Assembly: GCA_945897805.1 (NCBI GenBank)
Contig: CAMDFX010000006.1
Location: 62,001 to 126,000 of the forward strand
Length of the DNA stretch: 64,000 nt
Origin: Chryseobacterium gleum
GTDB lineage: Bacteria > Bacteroidota > Bacteroidia > Flavobacteriales_D > Crocinitomicaceae
Direction of reading: 5' to 3'
The notes under the pieces are model-generated. The model searched no databases. It had not been told where the DNA came from and saw nothing but the letters and a program-made list of their open reading frames with translations. Shown here piece by piece: positions 9,327-19,560 of the stretch (the stretch's first letter is position 1; the number at the start of each line of letters is the position of its first letter). The translations under genes and the position numbers were made by a program.

Positions 9327-12300
9327 ATGAAAAACAGCATTCTACTTCCTTTGTTTTTTGGAATTTCTACTATCGTTTTTGGCCAATTAAGCGAACTTCA
9401 AAAGGCACAAGAAGTCAGAAAAAAATACATTGAACCAAGTGAAAACAATACTTCATCCAAAAAGATTATTCAAAAACCCAGTTTTACAAAATATGTAAAT
9501 CCTTTCATCGGAACTGGCGGACATGGACACACTTTTCCCGGCGCTGCTGCACCTTTCGGAATGGTTCAGTTGAGTCCAGATACGCGCTATGAAGGTTGGG
9601 ATGGTTGTTCAGGCTATCATTATTCAGATTCAGTAATTTACGGCTTTAGTTTTACGCATTTAAGTGGAACTGGAGTACCAGATTTGTGTGATTTATTGAT
9701 TGTTCCGCAGCAAGGAAAAGCAATCACCACTCCAGGATATTTAGCAAAAGATGGCTACGGATCGCTTTTTAAACATGCCGATGAAACAGCAAGTCCTGGA
9801 CAATATAAAGTAAAATTATTAAATAATAATATTGATGTTCAGTTACTTGCGACGGAGCACGCAGGATTTTTGAGTTTCACCTTCAACGAATCCAAGGGGA
9901 AAAAGTACATTTTAATTGATTTAGACCACCGAGACCAAGTTCTGGATGCTAATTTCGACGTTAAATCCAATCAAATTATTTCTGGTTACCGCTATTCAAA
10001 TGCTTGGGCGAAAAATCAAAAATTCTTTTTTTACCTGGAATTAGATGTTCCTTTCACCCAAAAAACAATCATTTCAAAAGGAAATTCGCACAAATTATTA
10101 CTTGAATTCCCTGAAGAAACTAAAGTAATTCAATTAAAATCAGGTATTTCAGCAGTAGATTGTCAAGGAGCTGAAAAGAATCTCAAACAAGAAATTCCAG
10201 AATGGTCAGGTTCGTTAGTTAATTATTCCACCAATAAAAAATGGGAACATGAATTATCTAAAATCAATTTTCAGAGCAAAGAACCTGAAGTGATGAGCAA
10301 TTTTTACACGGCGCTTTACCATGCTTACCTCTGCCCGACTTTGTTTACAGATGTTGATGGAAGATTTTTGGGAAATGATGGCAAAATTTACACTTCTGAC
10401 GGTAAATCGCAATTTTCCGTTTTTTCGCTCTGGGATACCTACCGAGCTGCGCATCCTCTGTATACATTGACACAGACCAAAAGAACCGAAGATTTTATCG
10501 AATCATTTTTGAGAATTTACAAGCAAACAAATGACTTGCCAGTTTGGGAATTGGTTGGAAATGAAACTGATTGTATGATTGGCTACCACTCCGTTTCAGT
10601 GATTCTGGACGCTTATCGAAAAGGAATCAAAAATTTTGATGTGAATTTGGCTTTGAAATCAATGATTCAAACTTCAACCATCAACGAACTTGGCAAAAAG
10701 CAATATGCCGATAATGGTTATTTAGGAACAAATATTGAACCAGAATCAGTGTCAAAAACATTAGAATATGCCTATGATGATTGGTGCATTTCCCAATTTG
10801 CAAAAGAGATTGGAAACGACAGCATCGCCAAAATTTATGAAAATCGATCTTATAATTTCTTAAATATTTTTGATCCTGAAACCAAATTTATGCGCGCACG
10901 TCGCGGCGGACAATGGTTTGCGCCTTTCAATCCTGCGGAAGTAAATTTCAATTACACGGAAGCCAATAGTTGGCAGTATTCTTTGGCCGCGCCGCAACAT
11001 ATTTCAACTTTGAGATCTGTTTTGGGCGGAAAAGATAGTTTACAAACTTGGTTGGACCGTTTGTTTTCAACTGAAAGTAAATTAGAAGGTCGCCATCAAG
11101 TTGATATCACTGGATTGATTGGTCAATACGCGCACGGAAATGAACCTTCGCATCACATGGCATATTTGTATAATTACACCAATAAACCGTTTCAAACGCA
11201 AGAAAAAGTCGATCAAATACTTCGTGAAATGTACCACAATGCGCCTGACGGTTTGGCTGGAAATGAAGATTGTGGTCAAATGTCGGCTTGGTATGTTTTG
11301 AGCGCCATGGGAATTTATCCCGTTTGTCCGGGAAGTCCAACGTATGCCATCGGAAGACCTTTGCAAAAGTATGCGACCATTCATTTTGAAAATGGAAAAT
11401 CTTTCACCATCAGAACGGAAGACAACAGTTCTGAGCACAAGTATATTTATTCCATGAAATTGAATGGCGAGCCTTATGAAAAATTGTATCTGGACCATCA
11501 AACGATGTTAAACGGCGGTGAATTGGTGATTGTCATGACAGACAAACCAAATCTAGCGTTGGCTGATTACAAAAGAGAAATCGTTGAAAATGAAATAATT
11601 CCAACAGATGTAATTCCAGTTCCTTACTTTACGCAAACAAAAAGAACATTTTTAGATTCTATTTCAACGGAAGTTAATTTTGTGCAACTGAATACGAAAA
11701 CGAATTTCAAAATCGTTTACACAACAGATGGAACTGAACCGAATTTTAGTTCAGCGATTTACTCAAAACCGCTCACTTTCGGCAAAACTACCAATTTGAG
11801 AGCGGCTCTTTTTATTACTGAAAAAAGTCAGGAAAATGATATTTTAGATGGAAGTGCATTCTCAGAAAATTCAAATTTGATGGGAAAATCCGTTTCGTCA
11901 ACTTTCACCAAATCAAACAACAACATTTCCTTGCAATTAGAAACACAATACGCCAATCAATACGCTGCAAGTGGCGAAAATGCATTGATTGACGGTATTC
12001 GTTCGGGAAGCACAGATTTCAGGTCTGGCGATTGGCAAGGATTCGAAGGTGTTGACGCAAAAGGAATTTTGAATTTTGAAAAACCACAAACCGTTCGCAA
12101 AATCAGCGTAAATTGCTTACAAGACGAGCATTCATGGATTTTCTTTCCCACAGAATTTCAAGTTTTCACTTCCGAATACGGCATCAATTTCAAACCAAAC
12201 GGCAGCATTCAAAATTCCGTTTCACCCAGCAAAAAAGGCAATTTGACTCAAAATATGACTGTTGAATTCAAAATTTCGACGCCAATCAAAGCGATTAAAT

Positions 12301-12392
12301 TCGTGATCAAAAACCGTCAAACTTGTCCCGAAGGACATATTAGTGCTGGAGAAAAATCGTGGATCTTTTTGGATGAAGTGGTTGTTGAGTGA
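9327..12392 (+). CDS. Secreted GH92 alpha-mannosidase with chitobiase-like and discoidin-like C-terminal domains
   Basis: This 1021-residue exported glycosidase starts at ATG 9327, giving a clear signal peptide (MKNSILLPLFFGISTIVFGQ). The GH92 part (about 45-750) has the N-terminal VNPFIGTGGHGHTFPGAA block and, in the catalytic domain, WDTYRAAHPL, VGNETDCMIGYHS, HGNEPSHHMAYLYNY and GNEDCGQMSAWYVLSAMG. GH92 enzymes are calcium-dependent exo-alpha-mannosidases. Then come a CHB_HEX-like beta domain (about 780-860, with IVYTTDGTEPNFSSAIY) and an F5/8-type C-like domain to the end. No T9SS tail or lipobox is visible. It forms a two-gene unit with the ROK kinase. Confidence 0.9.
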   Translation: MKNSILLPLFFGISTIVFGQLSELQKAQEVRKKYIEPSENNTSSKKIIQKPSFTKYVNPFIGTGGHGHTFPGAAAPFGMVQLSPDTRYEGWDGCSGYHYSDSVIYGFSFTHLSGTGVPDLCDLLIVPQQGKAITTPGYLAKDGYGSLFKHADETASPGQYKVKLLNNNIDVQLLATEHAGFLSFTFNESKGKKYILIDLDHRDQVLDANFDVKSNQIISGYRYSNAWAKNQKFFFYLELDVPFTQKTIISKGNSHKLLLEFPEETKVIQLKSGISAVDCQGAEKNLKQEIPEWSGSLVNYSTNKKWEHELSKINFQSKEPEVMSNFYTALYHAYLCPTLFTDVDGRFLGNDGKIYTSDGKSQFSVFSLWDTYRAAHPLYTLTQTKRTEDFIESFLRIYKQTNDLPVWELVGNETDCMIGYHSVSVILDAYRKGIKNFDVNLALKSMIQTSTINELGKKQYADNGYLGTNIEPESVSKTLEYAYDDWCISQFAKEIGNDSIAKIYENRSYNFLNIFDPETKFMRARRGGQWFAPFNPAEVNFNYTEANSWQYSLAAPQHISTLRSVLGGKDSLQTWLDRLFSTESKLEGRHQVDITGLIGQYAHGNEPSHHMAYLYNYTNKPFQTQEKVDQILREMYHNAPDGLAGNEDCGQMSAWYVLSAMGIYPVCPGSPTYAIGRPLQKYATIHFENGKSFTIRTEDNSSEHKYIYSMKLNGEPYEKLYLDHQTMLNGGELVIVMTDKPNLALADYKREIVENEIIPTDVIPVPYFTQTKRTFLDSISTEVNFVQLNTKTNFKIVYTTDGTEPNFSSAIYSKPLTFGKTTNLRAALFITEKSQENDILDGSAFSENSNLMGKSVSSTFTKSNNNISLQLETQYANQYAASGENALIDGIRSGSTDFRSGDWQGFEGVDAKGILNFEKPQTVRKISVNCLQDEHSWIFFPTEFQVFTSEYGINFKPNGSIQNSVSPSKKGNLTQNMTVEFKISTPIKAIKFVIKNRQTCPEGHISAGEKSWIFLDEVVVE

Positions 12393-12449
12393 GTTCCTGA
12401 CTTTCATCACTCCCCCAAAATTTTACAACTTTGATAATTCAGAAAGCTT

Positions 12450-12457
12450 TATCTTTG
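12450..12457 (+). promoter_or_regulatory. -7 promoter element of the SOD gene
   Basis: TATCTTTG matches TAnnTTTG exactly, 19 bases before the ATG at 12477. A TTTG at 12430-12433 may be the -33 element, with a rather short 16-base spacer. Confidence 0.55.
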
Positions 12458-12476
12458 TTCTCAAAAACAAAATATC

Positions 12477-13490
12477 ATGAGAAAAATCAAATTTTGGCTT
12501 GCTTCGATTGCTTTTATCAGCTCGTTACAGGCTTCAGCTCAGGCTCCTTACAGTTTACCTAAATTAAATTACGATGTAAAAGCACTGGAACCATATATTG
12601 ATGCGCAAACAATGGAAATTCACCATGATAAGCACCACCAAACGTATGTCAATAATTTGAATAAAGCCTTGGCTGGAAGTGAATTGGAAAAATTGACAAT
12701 CGAACAATTGATGTTGAACGCAAGCAGAAGATCTGAAGGAATCAGAAACAATGCAGGCGGACATTATAACCACACACTTTTTTGGGATATTCTAGCGCCA
12801 GCAACTGAATCGAAACCAATGGACGAATTGCAAAAAGCCATCGACTTGACTTTCAAATCTATGGATACTTTGAAAAAACTATTGAATCAAGCAGCTATGA
12901 CGCGTTTTGGTTCTGGTTGGGCTTGGTTGATTGTTACTCCCGAAGGAAAATTGATGGTTACATCTACTGCAAATCAAGATAATCCAATCATGGATGTGGC
13001 GAAAGACCGCGGAATTCCAATTTTAGGAATCGACGTTTGGGAACACGCATATTATTTGAAATACCAAAACAAGCGTGGCGATTATTTGGAGTCTATCTGG
13101 AAAGTAGTTGATTGGAATAATATTTCAAAACGATACACCGAGGCACTGAAAGATCCATTATTAAAGGTTATCGAGAAAAACGCGTGGAAAGAATTGAACG
13201 ATTTTCACATGGTAATGGCGCAAACTTTTCATCCGATTGAAGAAAATAATTTCACGCCAATCAAAGAAAGAAGCGGTGAAATGTTGGCAAAAGCAATTGC
13301 ATTGAAAAATAGTAAAATTCCATATTCTTTCAATACCACAGAAATCAAAAAAGCGATTGATGAATTGGTCGTTGGCGCAACAGAATTGCACAAAATAAAT
13401 ACGAAAAAGACAAAAGATGAAGTGCTGAAGGAAAAAATGGAAAAACTGCACGACAAATTCCACGAAATCCAAGGCCTATGTAGCCATTGA
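12477..13490 (+). CDS. Exported Mn/Fe superoxide dismutase with extra C-terminal helical domain
   Basis: The 337-residue protein begins with a signal peptide (MRKIKFWLAS, cleavage likely near AQA at 21-23). Residues 24-222 are a complete Mn/Fe SOD with ligands His49 (MEIHHDKHH), His99 (GGHYNHTLFW), Asp186 and His190 (DVWEHAYYLKYQN). The Gln in TSTANQDNPIMD (about 167) favours manganese or cambialistic use. A further 115 residues, absent from ordinary SODs, form a predicted alpha-helical domain rich in His (HMVMAQTFHP, LHDKFHE, final CSH). A periplasmic or outer-envelope enzyme is inferred. It is monocistronic, ending at a hairpin terminator. Confidence 0.9.
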   Translation: MRKIKFWLASIAFISSLQASAQAPYSLPKLNYDVKALEPYIDAQTMEIHHDKHHQTYVNNLNKALAGSELEKLTIEQLMLNASRRSEGIRNNAGGHYNHTLFWDILAPATESKPMDELQKAIDLTFKSMDTLKKLLNQAAMTRFGSGWAWLIVTPEGKLMVTSTANQDNPIMDVAKDRGIPILGIDVWEHAYYLKYQNKRGDYLESIWKVVDWNNISKRYTEALKDPLLKVIEKNAWKELNDFHMVMAQTFHPIEENNFTPIKERSGEMLAKAIALKNSKIPYSFNTTEIKKAIDELVVGATELHKINTKKTKDEVLKEKMEKLHDKFHEIQGLCSH

Positions 13491-13513
13491 GAGATTTAAT
13501 TCAAGTTAATACT

Positions 13514-13548
13514 AAATCCCGTTTTATTGAATTAATTCGGGATTTTTT
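13514..13548 (+). terminator. Intrinsic terminator after the SOD gene
   Basis: AAATCCCG (13514-13521) pairs with CGGGATTT (13538-13545) and is followed by T residues. The loop is AT-rich. Confidence 0.75.
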
Positions 13549-13649
13549 GCTTCTATCAATTCACCTTATCCAGAATTGATAACAAATTTTTCACAAAATC
13601 GCTTAACATTCCTTAACAAAATGTCGATAATAGAAAAATAAAACTGCGT

Positions 13650-13657
13650 TATTTTTG
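13650..13657 (+). promoter_or_regulatory. -7 promoter element of the HtrA gene
   Basis: TATTTTTG matches TAnnTTTG, 34 bases before the ATG at 13692. No convincing -33 TTG is seen. Confidence 0.5.
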
Positions 13658-13691
13658 TACAGTTAACAAGTAAAATTATAATCAAACAGCT

Positions 13692-15167
13692 ATGAATAAA
13701 AACATCAAATTTCTAGGATTAGGATTAATAGGTGGAATGTTGCCATTAGGTTTGTCGATGGTTTTGAACGGAAATCCTTACCAATCACTTTCCGATCAAG
13801 TAATTGATGGAAATAGAATTGCAAATGCAAAAAATGTAAATTTCGCGGCAAACAGTACTTCAAACGGTCCTGACTTTGTGCAAGCATCACAAAGTTCGAT
13901 TAATGCAGTTGTTCATGTAACTACAAAAGTTGTTCGCACAGCCGTGCAACGCGACCCTTTCTACGAGTTTTTCTATGGACCAGGAACAGGAAACCGGGAA
14001 TTTAAGCAATACGGCTCAGGTTCTGGATCTGGAGTGATTGTTTCGTCAGAAGGATACATTGTAACCAATAATCACGTAATCGAAGGTGCAAGCGAAATTG
14101 AAGTGATTTTGAACGATAACTCAAAATATACAGCCAAAGTGATTGGCGCAGATCCTTCCACTGACATTGCGGTTTTAAAAATCGAAGCGCAAAATTTGTC
14201 TCCAATTTCATTGGGAAACAGCGACAATTTGCAAATTGGTGAATGGGTGCTCGCTGTGGGAAATCCGTTTAATTTGACTTCAACTGTGACTGCGGGCATT
14301 GTGAGTGCGAAAGCGAGAAACATCAATATTTTATCTGAAAGAAGAACGCAAGACAACGTTCCAATAGAATCTTTCATTCAGACTGATGCTGCGGTGAATC
14401 CTGGAAATAGCGGTGGTGCTTTAGTGAATACCAAAGGTGAATTGGTTGGAATAAATACCGCAATCGCATCTCAAACAGGAAGTTATTCAGGCTATTCATT
14501 TGCGATTCCAGTGAATTTGGTTCAAAAAGTAATGCGCGATTTAATTGATTTTGGAATTGTTCAACGTGGATTTTTAGGCGTTCAAATTGCTGATATCACG
14601 CAAGAAATCAAAGAAAAATATGAATTGACAAATACCAAAGGTGTTTATATTTCTAAAGTTATCGAAGACGGAGGCGCAGACAAAGCAGGAATCAAAGATG
14701 GAGATGTCATTCTAAAAATTGGCACCAAAGAAGTGAATTCAGTTGCTGCCTTGCAAGAAGAAATAGGCAAAAGAAGGCCTGGCGATAAAGTTCCTCTAAC
14801 AATTAGAAATCACAAAGGCGAAGAAGCTGTGAAGGAAATTTTATTGCGAAATAGCAATGGCGAAACGGCTTTGCTAGACAAAGAAACGATTTCAAAAAAC
14901 TCGGCATTGGGCGCTACTTTTGTGGCGTTAACTGAAAAAGAGAAAAAAGAACTAAATATTACGAATGGCGTAAAAATTAAATCTATCAACGCAGGAAAAC
15001 TAATGTCTTTGGGACTTGAAGAAGGCATGATGATTACTAAAATTAACGACAAACCTGTGATTTCAGTAGAATTTTTGACCGCAGAATTGAATAAAAGCAA
15101 CAAAGGTGTTTTACTAGAAGTTGTATCAAAAACTGGAAAAAGAGATTACGTTGGATTTGGTCTATAA
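13692..15167 (+). CDS. HtrA/DegP-type periplasmic serine protease
   Basis: This 491-residue protein has an N-terminal membrane or signal segment (about 5-26), a trypsin-like domain and two PDZ domains (about 285-375 and 395-490). The catalytic triad is His128 (TNNHVIEG), Asp158 (STDIAVLK) and Ser240 (NPGNSGGAL). DegP-type proteases degrade or refold misfolded envelope proteins under stress. The gene stands alone with its own promoter, just after the exported SOD, so both neighbours have envelope-stress roles, though they are separate transcripts. Confidence 0.93.
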   Translation: MNKNIKFLGLGLIGGMLPLGLSMVLNGNPYQSLSDQVIDGNRIANAKNVNFAANSTSNGPDFVQASQSSINAVVHVTTKVVRTAVQRDPFYEFFYGPGTGNREFKQYGSGSGSGVIVSSEGYIVTNNHVIEGASEIEVILNDNSKYTAKVIGADPSTDIAVLKIEAQNLSPISLGNSDNLQIGEWVLAVGNPFNLTSTVTAGIVSAKARNINILSERRTQDNVPIESFIQTDAAVNPGNSGGALVNTKGELVGINTAIASQTGSYSGYSFAIPVNLVQKVMRDLIDFGIVQRGFLGVQIADITQEIKEKYELTNTKGVYISKVIEDGGADKAGIKDGDVILKIGTKEVNSVAALQEEIGKRRPGDKVPLTIRNHKGEEAVKEILLRNSNGETALLDKETISKNSALGATFVALTEKEKKELNITNGVKIKSINAGKLMSLGLEEGMMITKINDKPVISVEFLTAELNKSNKGVLLEVVSKTGKRDYVGFGL

Positions 15168-15319
15168 AGCTGTATTTCAAAATAATCAGCTATTAATTAG
15201 GAATTTGATTTTGAGAAAGTAAAAAGTCTCCACTTCAAGTTCCTCTTTTATTTATGTAACAAATTCAAAAAGGCATAATTATTGTACGTGCGGAAACTTC
15301 GAAAATAATCAAAAATATA

Positions 15320-15351
15320 TTTGAAAATCACTTTTTTCCGTCGTATCTTTG
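15320..15351 (+). promoter_or_regulatory. Promoter of rpoD
   Basis: TTTG (15320-15323), a 20-base spacer and TATCTTTG (15344-15351) form one of the best matches in the window to the Bacteroidota housekeeping promoter. The predicted leader before the ATG at 15397 is about 40 bases. The 150 bases before it, back to the HtrA stop, hold nothing I recognise. Confidence 0.7.
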
Positions 15352-15396
15352 CATTCAATTTCCAGATTTTAAATCTAAAAAGAAGGGTTAGTTAGC

Positions 15397-16263
15397 ATGA
15401 GACAACTTAAGATTACAAAATCGATTACCAATCGAGAAAGCCAATCGCTTGACAAATACTTGCAAGACATTGGAAAAGAAGAACTTATTACTGCAGAGGA
15501 AGAAGTAGATTTAGCGCGCAAGATCAAACAAGGCGATCAAAAAGCGTTGGAAAAATTGACTCGTGCAAATTTGCGTTTCGTAGTATCTGTTGCAAAACAA
15601 TATCAAAATCAAGGTCTTACCCTACCCGATTTAATCAATGAAGGTAACTTAGGATTGATTAAAGCAGCGCAAAAATTCGATGAAACAAGAGGTTTTAAAT
15701 TCATCTCTTACGCAGTATGGTGGATTCGTCAATCAATCTTGCAAGCTTTGGCTGAACAAGCGAGAATCGTGCGTTTGCCTTTGAATCAAGTTGGTTCGTT
15801 GAATAAAATCAACAAAGCATTTTCAAAATTAGAACAAGAATTTGAACGTCCACCTTCAGCTGAAGAATTAGCAGAAGCATTGGAAGTTCCAGAAGATAAA
15901 ATCAAAGAAAGTTTGAATGTTTCTGGTCGGCACGTTTCGATGGATGCACCTTTATCTTCCTCTGAAGATGGTGGAACATTGATGGATGTAATGGCAAATG
16001 CAGATTCTCCTAAAGCAGATCACGCCTTGATGGCAGAATCTTTGCAAAAAGAAATCGAACGTTCATTGAGCACATTGACAGACAAGGAAAGAGAAATCAT
16101 TCGTCTTTTCTTTGGAATCGGAATGAATCATGGTTTAACACTTGAAGAAATTGGTGCAAAATTCAATTTAACAAGAGAACGTGTTCGACAAATTAAAGAA
16201 AAAGCAATCCGAAGGTTACGCCATACCTCGAGAAACAAATTGCTCAAATCTTACTTAGGATAA
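15397..16263 (+). CDS. rpoD: RNA polymerase primary sigma factor (short Bacteroidota form)
   Basis: At 288 residues this sigma-70 protein lacks region 1.1, as is normal for Bacteroidota. Region 1.2 starts at [16 protein letters not shown]; region 2 has [21 protein letters not shown] and the -10 recognition helix [15 protein letters not shown]; region 3 follows; and region 4 ends in [24 protein letters not shown], the helix-turn-helix for the -33 element. It is the factor expected to read the TAnnTTTG promoters found across this window. It is monocistronic and followed by a strong terminator. Confidence 0.95.
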   Translation: MRQLKITKSITNRESQSLDKYLQDIGKEELITAEEEVDLARKIKQGDQKALEKLTRANLRFVVSVAKQYQNQGLTLPDLINEGNLGLIKAAQKFDETRGFKFISYAVWWIRQSILQALAEQARIVRLPLNQVGSLNKINKAFSKLEQEFERPPSAEELAEALEVPEDKIKESLNVSGRHVSMDAPLSSSEDGGTLMDVMANADSPKADHALMAESLQKEIERSLSTLTDKEREIIRLFFGIGMNHGLTLEEIGAKFNLTRERVRQIKEKAIRRLRHTSRNKLLKSYLG

Positions 16264-16268
16264 AATTA

Positions 16269-16306
16269 AAAACGGCTGTTCATTCAAAATGGGCAGCCGT
16301 TTTGGC
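16269..16306 (+). terminator. Intrinsic terminator after rpoD
   Basis: AAAACGGCTG (16269-16278) pairs perfectly with CAGCCGTTTT (16294-16303), a 10-bp stem ending in T residues. Confidence 0.8.
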
Positions 16307-16346
16307 TTTATATATTTTCACTTTAATTCAAAATCAAAACAAGCAA

Positions 16347-17798
16347 ATGGGAACTGCTCAAGGTTACGAAAATGAACTAAACGCGCACATTAAACGTGAG
16401 CGTGCTGCTGTAGTATTAGCAAGCAAAACAGGAGAATTACTTTACGACAAAGGAATCGAATTGGTACTTTTCAGAAATCACTTATCTGATGTAACAATCT
16501 CTGAAATCTTGAATCTGCATGAATATGCAATCAAAGTTGTAAATAGACCAATTGATATTTTCACGACCTCAGAATTGGCTGAAGAAATCATGAAAATGAA
16601 TATCGCACCAGCAAAAATCGACATCGGTAAATTAGCGAGTGAATGGTCTTCAGAGCAAACAAATTTCGCCAATAAAGCTGAATTTTTAGCCGCTAAATTG
16701 GGAAATTTAGGCTCTCAAAACGTAGAAGAAATTGAACCACGTGATGTTGTATTGTATGGTTTTGGTCGTATCGGTCGTTTGGCTGCCCGCGAATTAATTA
16801 AACAAGCCGGAAAAGGACAACAATTGCGTTTAAGAGCAATCGTAACTCGTGGAAATTCTGATAAAGACATCATCAAAAGAGCTTCTTTATTGAGAAATGA
16901 CTCAGTTCATGGCGCTTTCAAAGGAACAGTTCAGGAAGATTTGGAAAGAAAAGCAATCGTGATTAATGGGCAAATTGTTCAAATGATTGACGCATCAAAT
17001 CCTGAAGACATCGATTACACTGCTTATGGAATCAATAACGCTTTGATTATCGACAATACAGGTGTTTTTGAAAACCGTGAAGCTTTGAGTCGTCACTTGA
17101 AATCAAAAGGCGTTTCAAAAGTACTATTAACTGCACCAGGAAAAGAAATTCCAAACGTAGTTTACGGGATAAACCAAGGAGAATTAGATTTAGAAAATGA
17201 AAATATTTTCTCTGCAGCTTCTTGTACCACGAACGCAATTTCTCCAATATTAAAAGTTATCAATGATAAATTTGGAGTTGTAAGAGGACACATTGAAACT
17301 GTTCATGCATACACCAATGATCAAAACTTGTTGGACAACATGCACAAAAAACCAAGAAGAGGGCGTTCTGCAGCAATCAATATGGTAATCACTTCAACAG
17401 GCGCAGGATCTGCGGTAACCAAAGTAATTCCTGATTTGAAAGATAAATTGACTGCAAATGCGGTACGTGTGCCAACTCCAAATGGTTCATTGGCAATTTT
17501 AAGTTTGAATTTACGCAAAGGAACAAATGTTGCAGAAGTAAATGCAGCAATTAAAGATGCAGCTTTGAACGGAGAATTAGTGAATCAAATTTATTATTCT
17601 TTTGATCCTGAATTGGTTTCAAGTGATATCATTGGAAATACTTGTTGTTCAGTGTACGATTCTCACGCTACTATCGTTTCAAACGATGGTCAAAATGTAA
17701 TTTTATACGCTTGGTATGACAATGAATTCGGTTATACAAAACAAGTTGTTCGATTGGCTAAATACATTTCTAAAGTTAGAAGAGCTATTTATTATTAA
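16347..17798 (+). CDS. gap: Glyceraldehyde-3-phosphate dehydrogenase with N-terminal extension
   Basis: GAPDH oxidises glyceraldehyde 3-phosphate with NAD(P) in glycolysis. The ATG at 16347 gives 483 residues; the frame is open 15 codons further upstream but that would run into the rpoD terminator. The Rossmann motif GFGRIGR is at 138-144 and the catalytic Cys at 293 (SAASCTTNAISP), so about 135 residues precede the normal start. The extension is helical and without motifs I know, and it is the form I expect in Bacteroidota. The rest (VHAYTNDQNLLD, WYDNEFGY) is a complete enzyme. Confidence 0.94.
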   Translation: MGTAQGYENELNAHIKRERAAVVLASKTGELLYDKGIELVLFRNHLSDVTISEILNLHEYAIKVVNRPIDIFTTSELAEEIMKMNIAPAKIDIGKLASEWSSEQTNFANKAEFLAAKLGNLGSQNVEEIEPRDVVLYGFGRIGRLAARELIKQAGKGQQLRLRAIVTRGNSDKDIIKRASLLRNDSVHGAFKGTVQEDLERKAIVINGQIVQMIDASNPEDIDYTAYGINNALIIDNTGVFENREALSRHLKSKGVSKVLLTAPGKEIPNVVYGINQGELDLENENIFSAASCTTNAISPILKVINDKFGVVRGHIETVHAYTNDQNLLDNMHKKPRRGRSAAINMVITSTGAGSAVTKVIPDLKDKLTANAVRVPTPNGSLAILSLNLRKGTNVAEVNAAIKDAALNGELVNQIYYSFDPELVSSDIIGNTCCSVYDSHATIVSNDGQNVILYAWYDNEFGYTKQVVRLAKYISKVRRAIYY

Positions 17799-17834
17799 TT
17801 GAATTCTTTCTTTAGATAACAATATTTAATATTG

Positions 17835-17866
17835 AAGCGGAGATCATTTGGTTTCCGCTTTTTTTA
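17835..17866 (+). terminator. Intrinsic terminator after gap
   Basis: AAGCGGA (17835-17841) pairs with TCCGCTT (17854-17860), followed by a run of T. Confidence 0.7.
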
Positions 17867-17910
17867 TTGCAATTAAGTGATTTTAACAATTGGAAACTCA
17901 TTTCTTTTGA

Positions 17911-18324
<414 letters not shown>

Positions 18325-18386
18325 TTCAATTTTCTCTATTGAATTACAAAAAGTAACAAATCAATTGATTTAACGTTCTTGTGAAT

Positions 18387-19466
18387 ATGAAAGGATTTGT
18401 TGTCATTATTTTATCGATTTTTTATTTGGGTGTAAATGCTCAAGTTGATAGTCTGTTTTTAATTCGTGAAAAACAATTGTCAGCCTATTTAGACAATTTA
18501 AGAAACTCAAAATCAGATTTAGACAAGGAGTCAGCAAATCAAACATTCAAAAATTATCTTAGAGAAACAATCGTACTGAAGGGAGCTATTGATTATCCTT
18601 TTAAAATGCTAAGGTCTGTTGGAACTATCAAGAGCCCAGACAATCATTTTCGTTTTTTTAATTGGAATGTAGAACAAGAAGATGAAACACATAAGTATTA
18701 TTGTTTTATCTTGAAATTTGATGAAAAGAAAAAAGAATGGAAAACGATTGAATTAGTGGATAATTCAATAATGATAGCAGCTCAACCAGAAGATGTTTTG
18801 GATGAAACAATGTGGTATGGAGCATTGTATTACAAAATAATTCCCGTTGAAAAATCGAATAAAACTTATTATACATTGCTTGGATACGATGCCAACAACA
18901 ACATGAGTCACACAAAACTCATCGATGTATTGTCTTTTTCTGGAAATCATATCAAATTAGGTAGTCCAATTTTCAAAATTAAGGATGAAATTTTGAAGCG
19001 TGTATTTTTTGAACATTCAAAAAAATGCGTCATGACTTTAAATTATGATGCTGCAAGAAATAGAATCATTTTTGACCATCTGTCAGCGGAATCTCCCAGT
19101 GTAGAAGGCTTTAGAGAGTTCTACGTCCCAGACATGTCCTACGATGAATTGAAATTTGTCAACAATAAATGGATTTTAGAGGAAGATGTTATCGGCATCA
19201 ATCCAAAATCAACCGCAAAAAATAAATCTGTTGTGCGTTTAGACATTAACAACGAGGGTCAATTGGTTCGTCACAAAGAGAATGGAAAATGGATTGACCC
19301 ATCTAATCCAAATGTTCCCGCTGGCGAAAACATCCATACTCCTGCCCTTCCTGAAGGAGAAATTATTGAATCGCCCAAGAAAAAGAAATCCAAAAAAGAA
19401 GAATCTGAATTTCCACCAGTTAGAAAAAGAAATAAAAAACACAAGTCAGGAATTACCAACAACTAA
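18387..19466 (+). CDS. Exported protein of unknown function
   Basis: A 359-residue protein starting at ATG 18387 (a GTG two codons upstream is less likely), with a signal peptide MKGFVVIILSIFYLGVNAQ. The mature part is a soluble, mixed alpha/beta domain with several aromatic motifs (for example MWYGALYYKIIPV and HTKLIDVLSF). It ends in a strongly basic low-complexity tail (KKKKSKKEES and RKRNKKHKS). No enzyme motif, lipobox or T9SS tail is seen. I do not recognise the family. It stands between the ferredoxin and PUR-domain genes on the same strand. Confidence 0.7.
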   Translation: MKGFVVIILSIFYLGVNAQVDSLFLIREKQLSAYLDNLRNSKSDLDKESANQTFKNYLRETIVLKGAIDYPFKMLRSVGTIKSPDNHFRFFNWNVEQEDETHKYYCFILKFDEKKKEWKTIELVDNSIMIAAQPEDVLDETMWYGALYYKIIPVEKSNKTYYTLLGYDANNNMSHTKLIDVLSFSGNHIKLGSPIFKIKDEILKRVFFEHSKKCVMTLNYDAARNRIIFDHLSAESPSVEGFREFYVPDMSYDELKFVNNKWILEEDVIGINPKSTAKNKSVVRLDINNEGQLVRHKENGKWIDPSNPNVPAGENIHTPALPEGEIIESPKKKKSKKEESEFPPVRKRNKKHKSGITNN

Positions 19467-19560
19467 TTTTTCAGTAAAAATTCATTTTTCAAGCTGATTG
19501 GTGCGTTTTTAGAAAAATTTCTTCATATTTGTTTTAAGTTAAACGCTAATTAAACAAACT

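Noticed and set aside
11082..11501. A 139-codon open frame on the minus strand inside the GH92 gene
   Set aside because: It is a shadow of the strongly conserved GH92 catalytic region and has no promoter of its own.
16739..16744. CACGTG core inside gap, considered as a parS site
   Set aside because: The flanking bases do not match the symmetric parS 16-mer, and no full parS was found in the window by eye.
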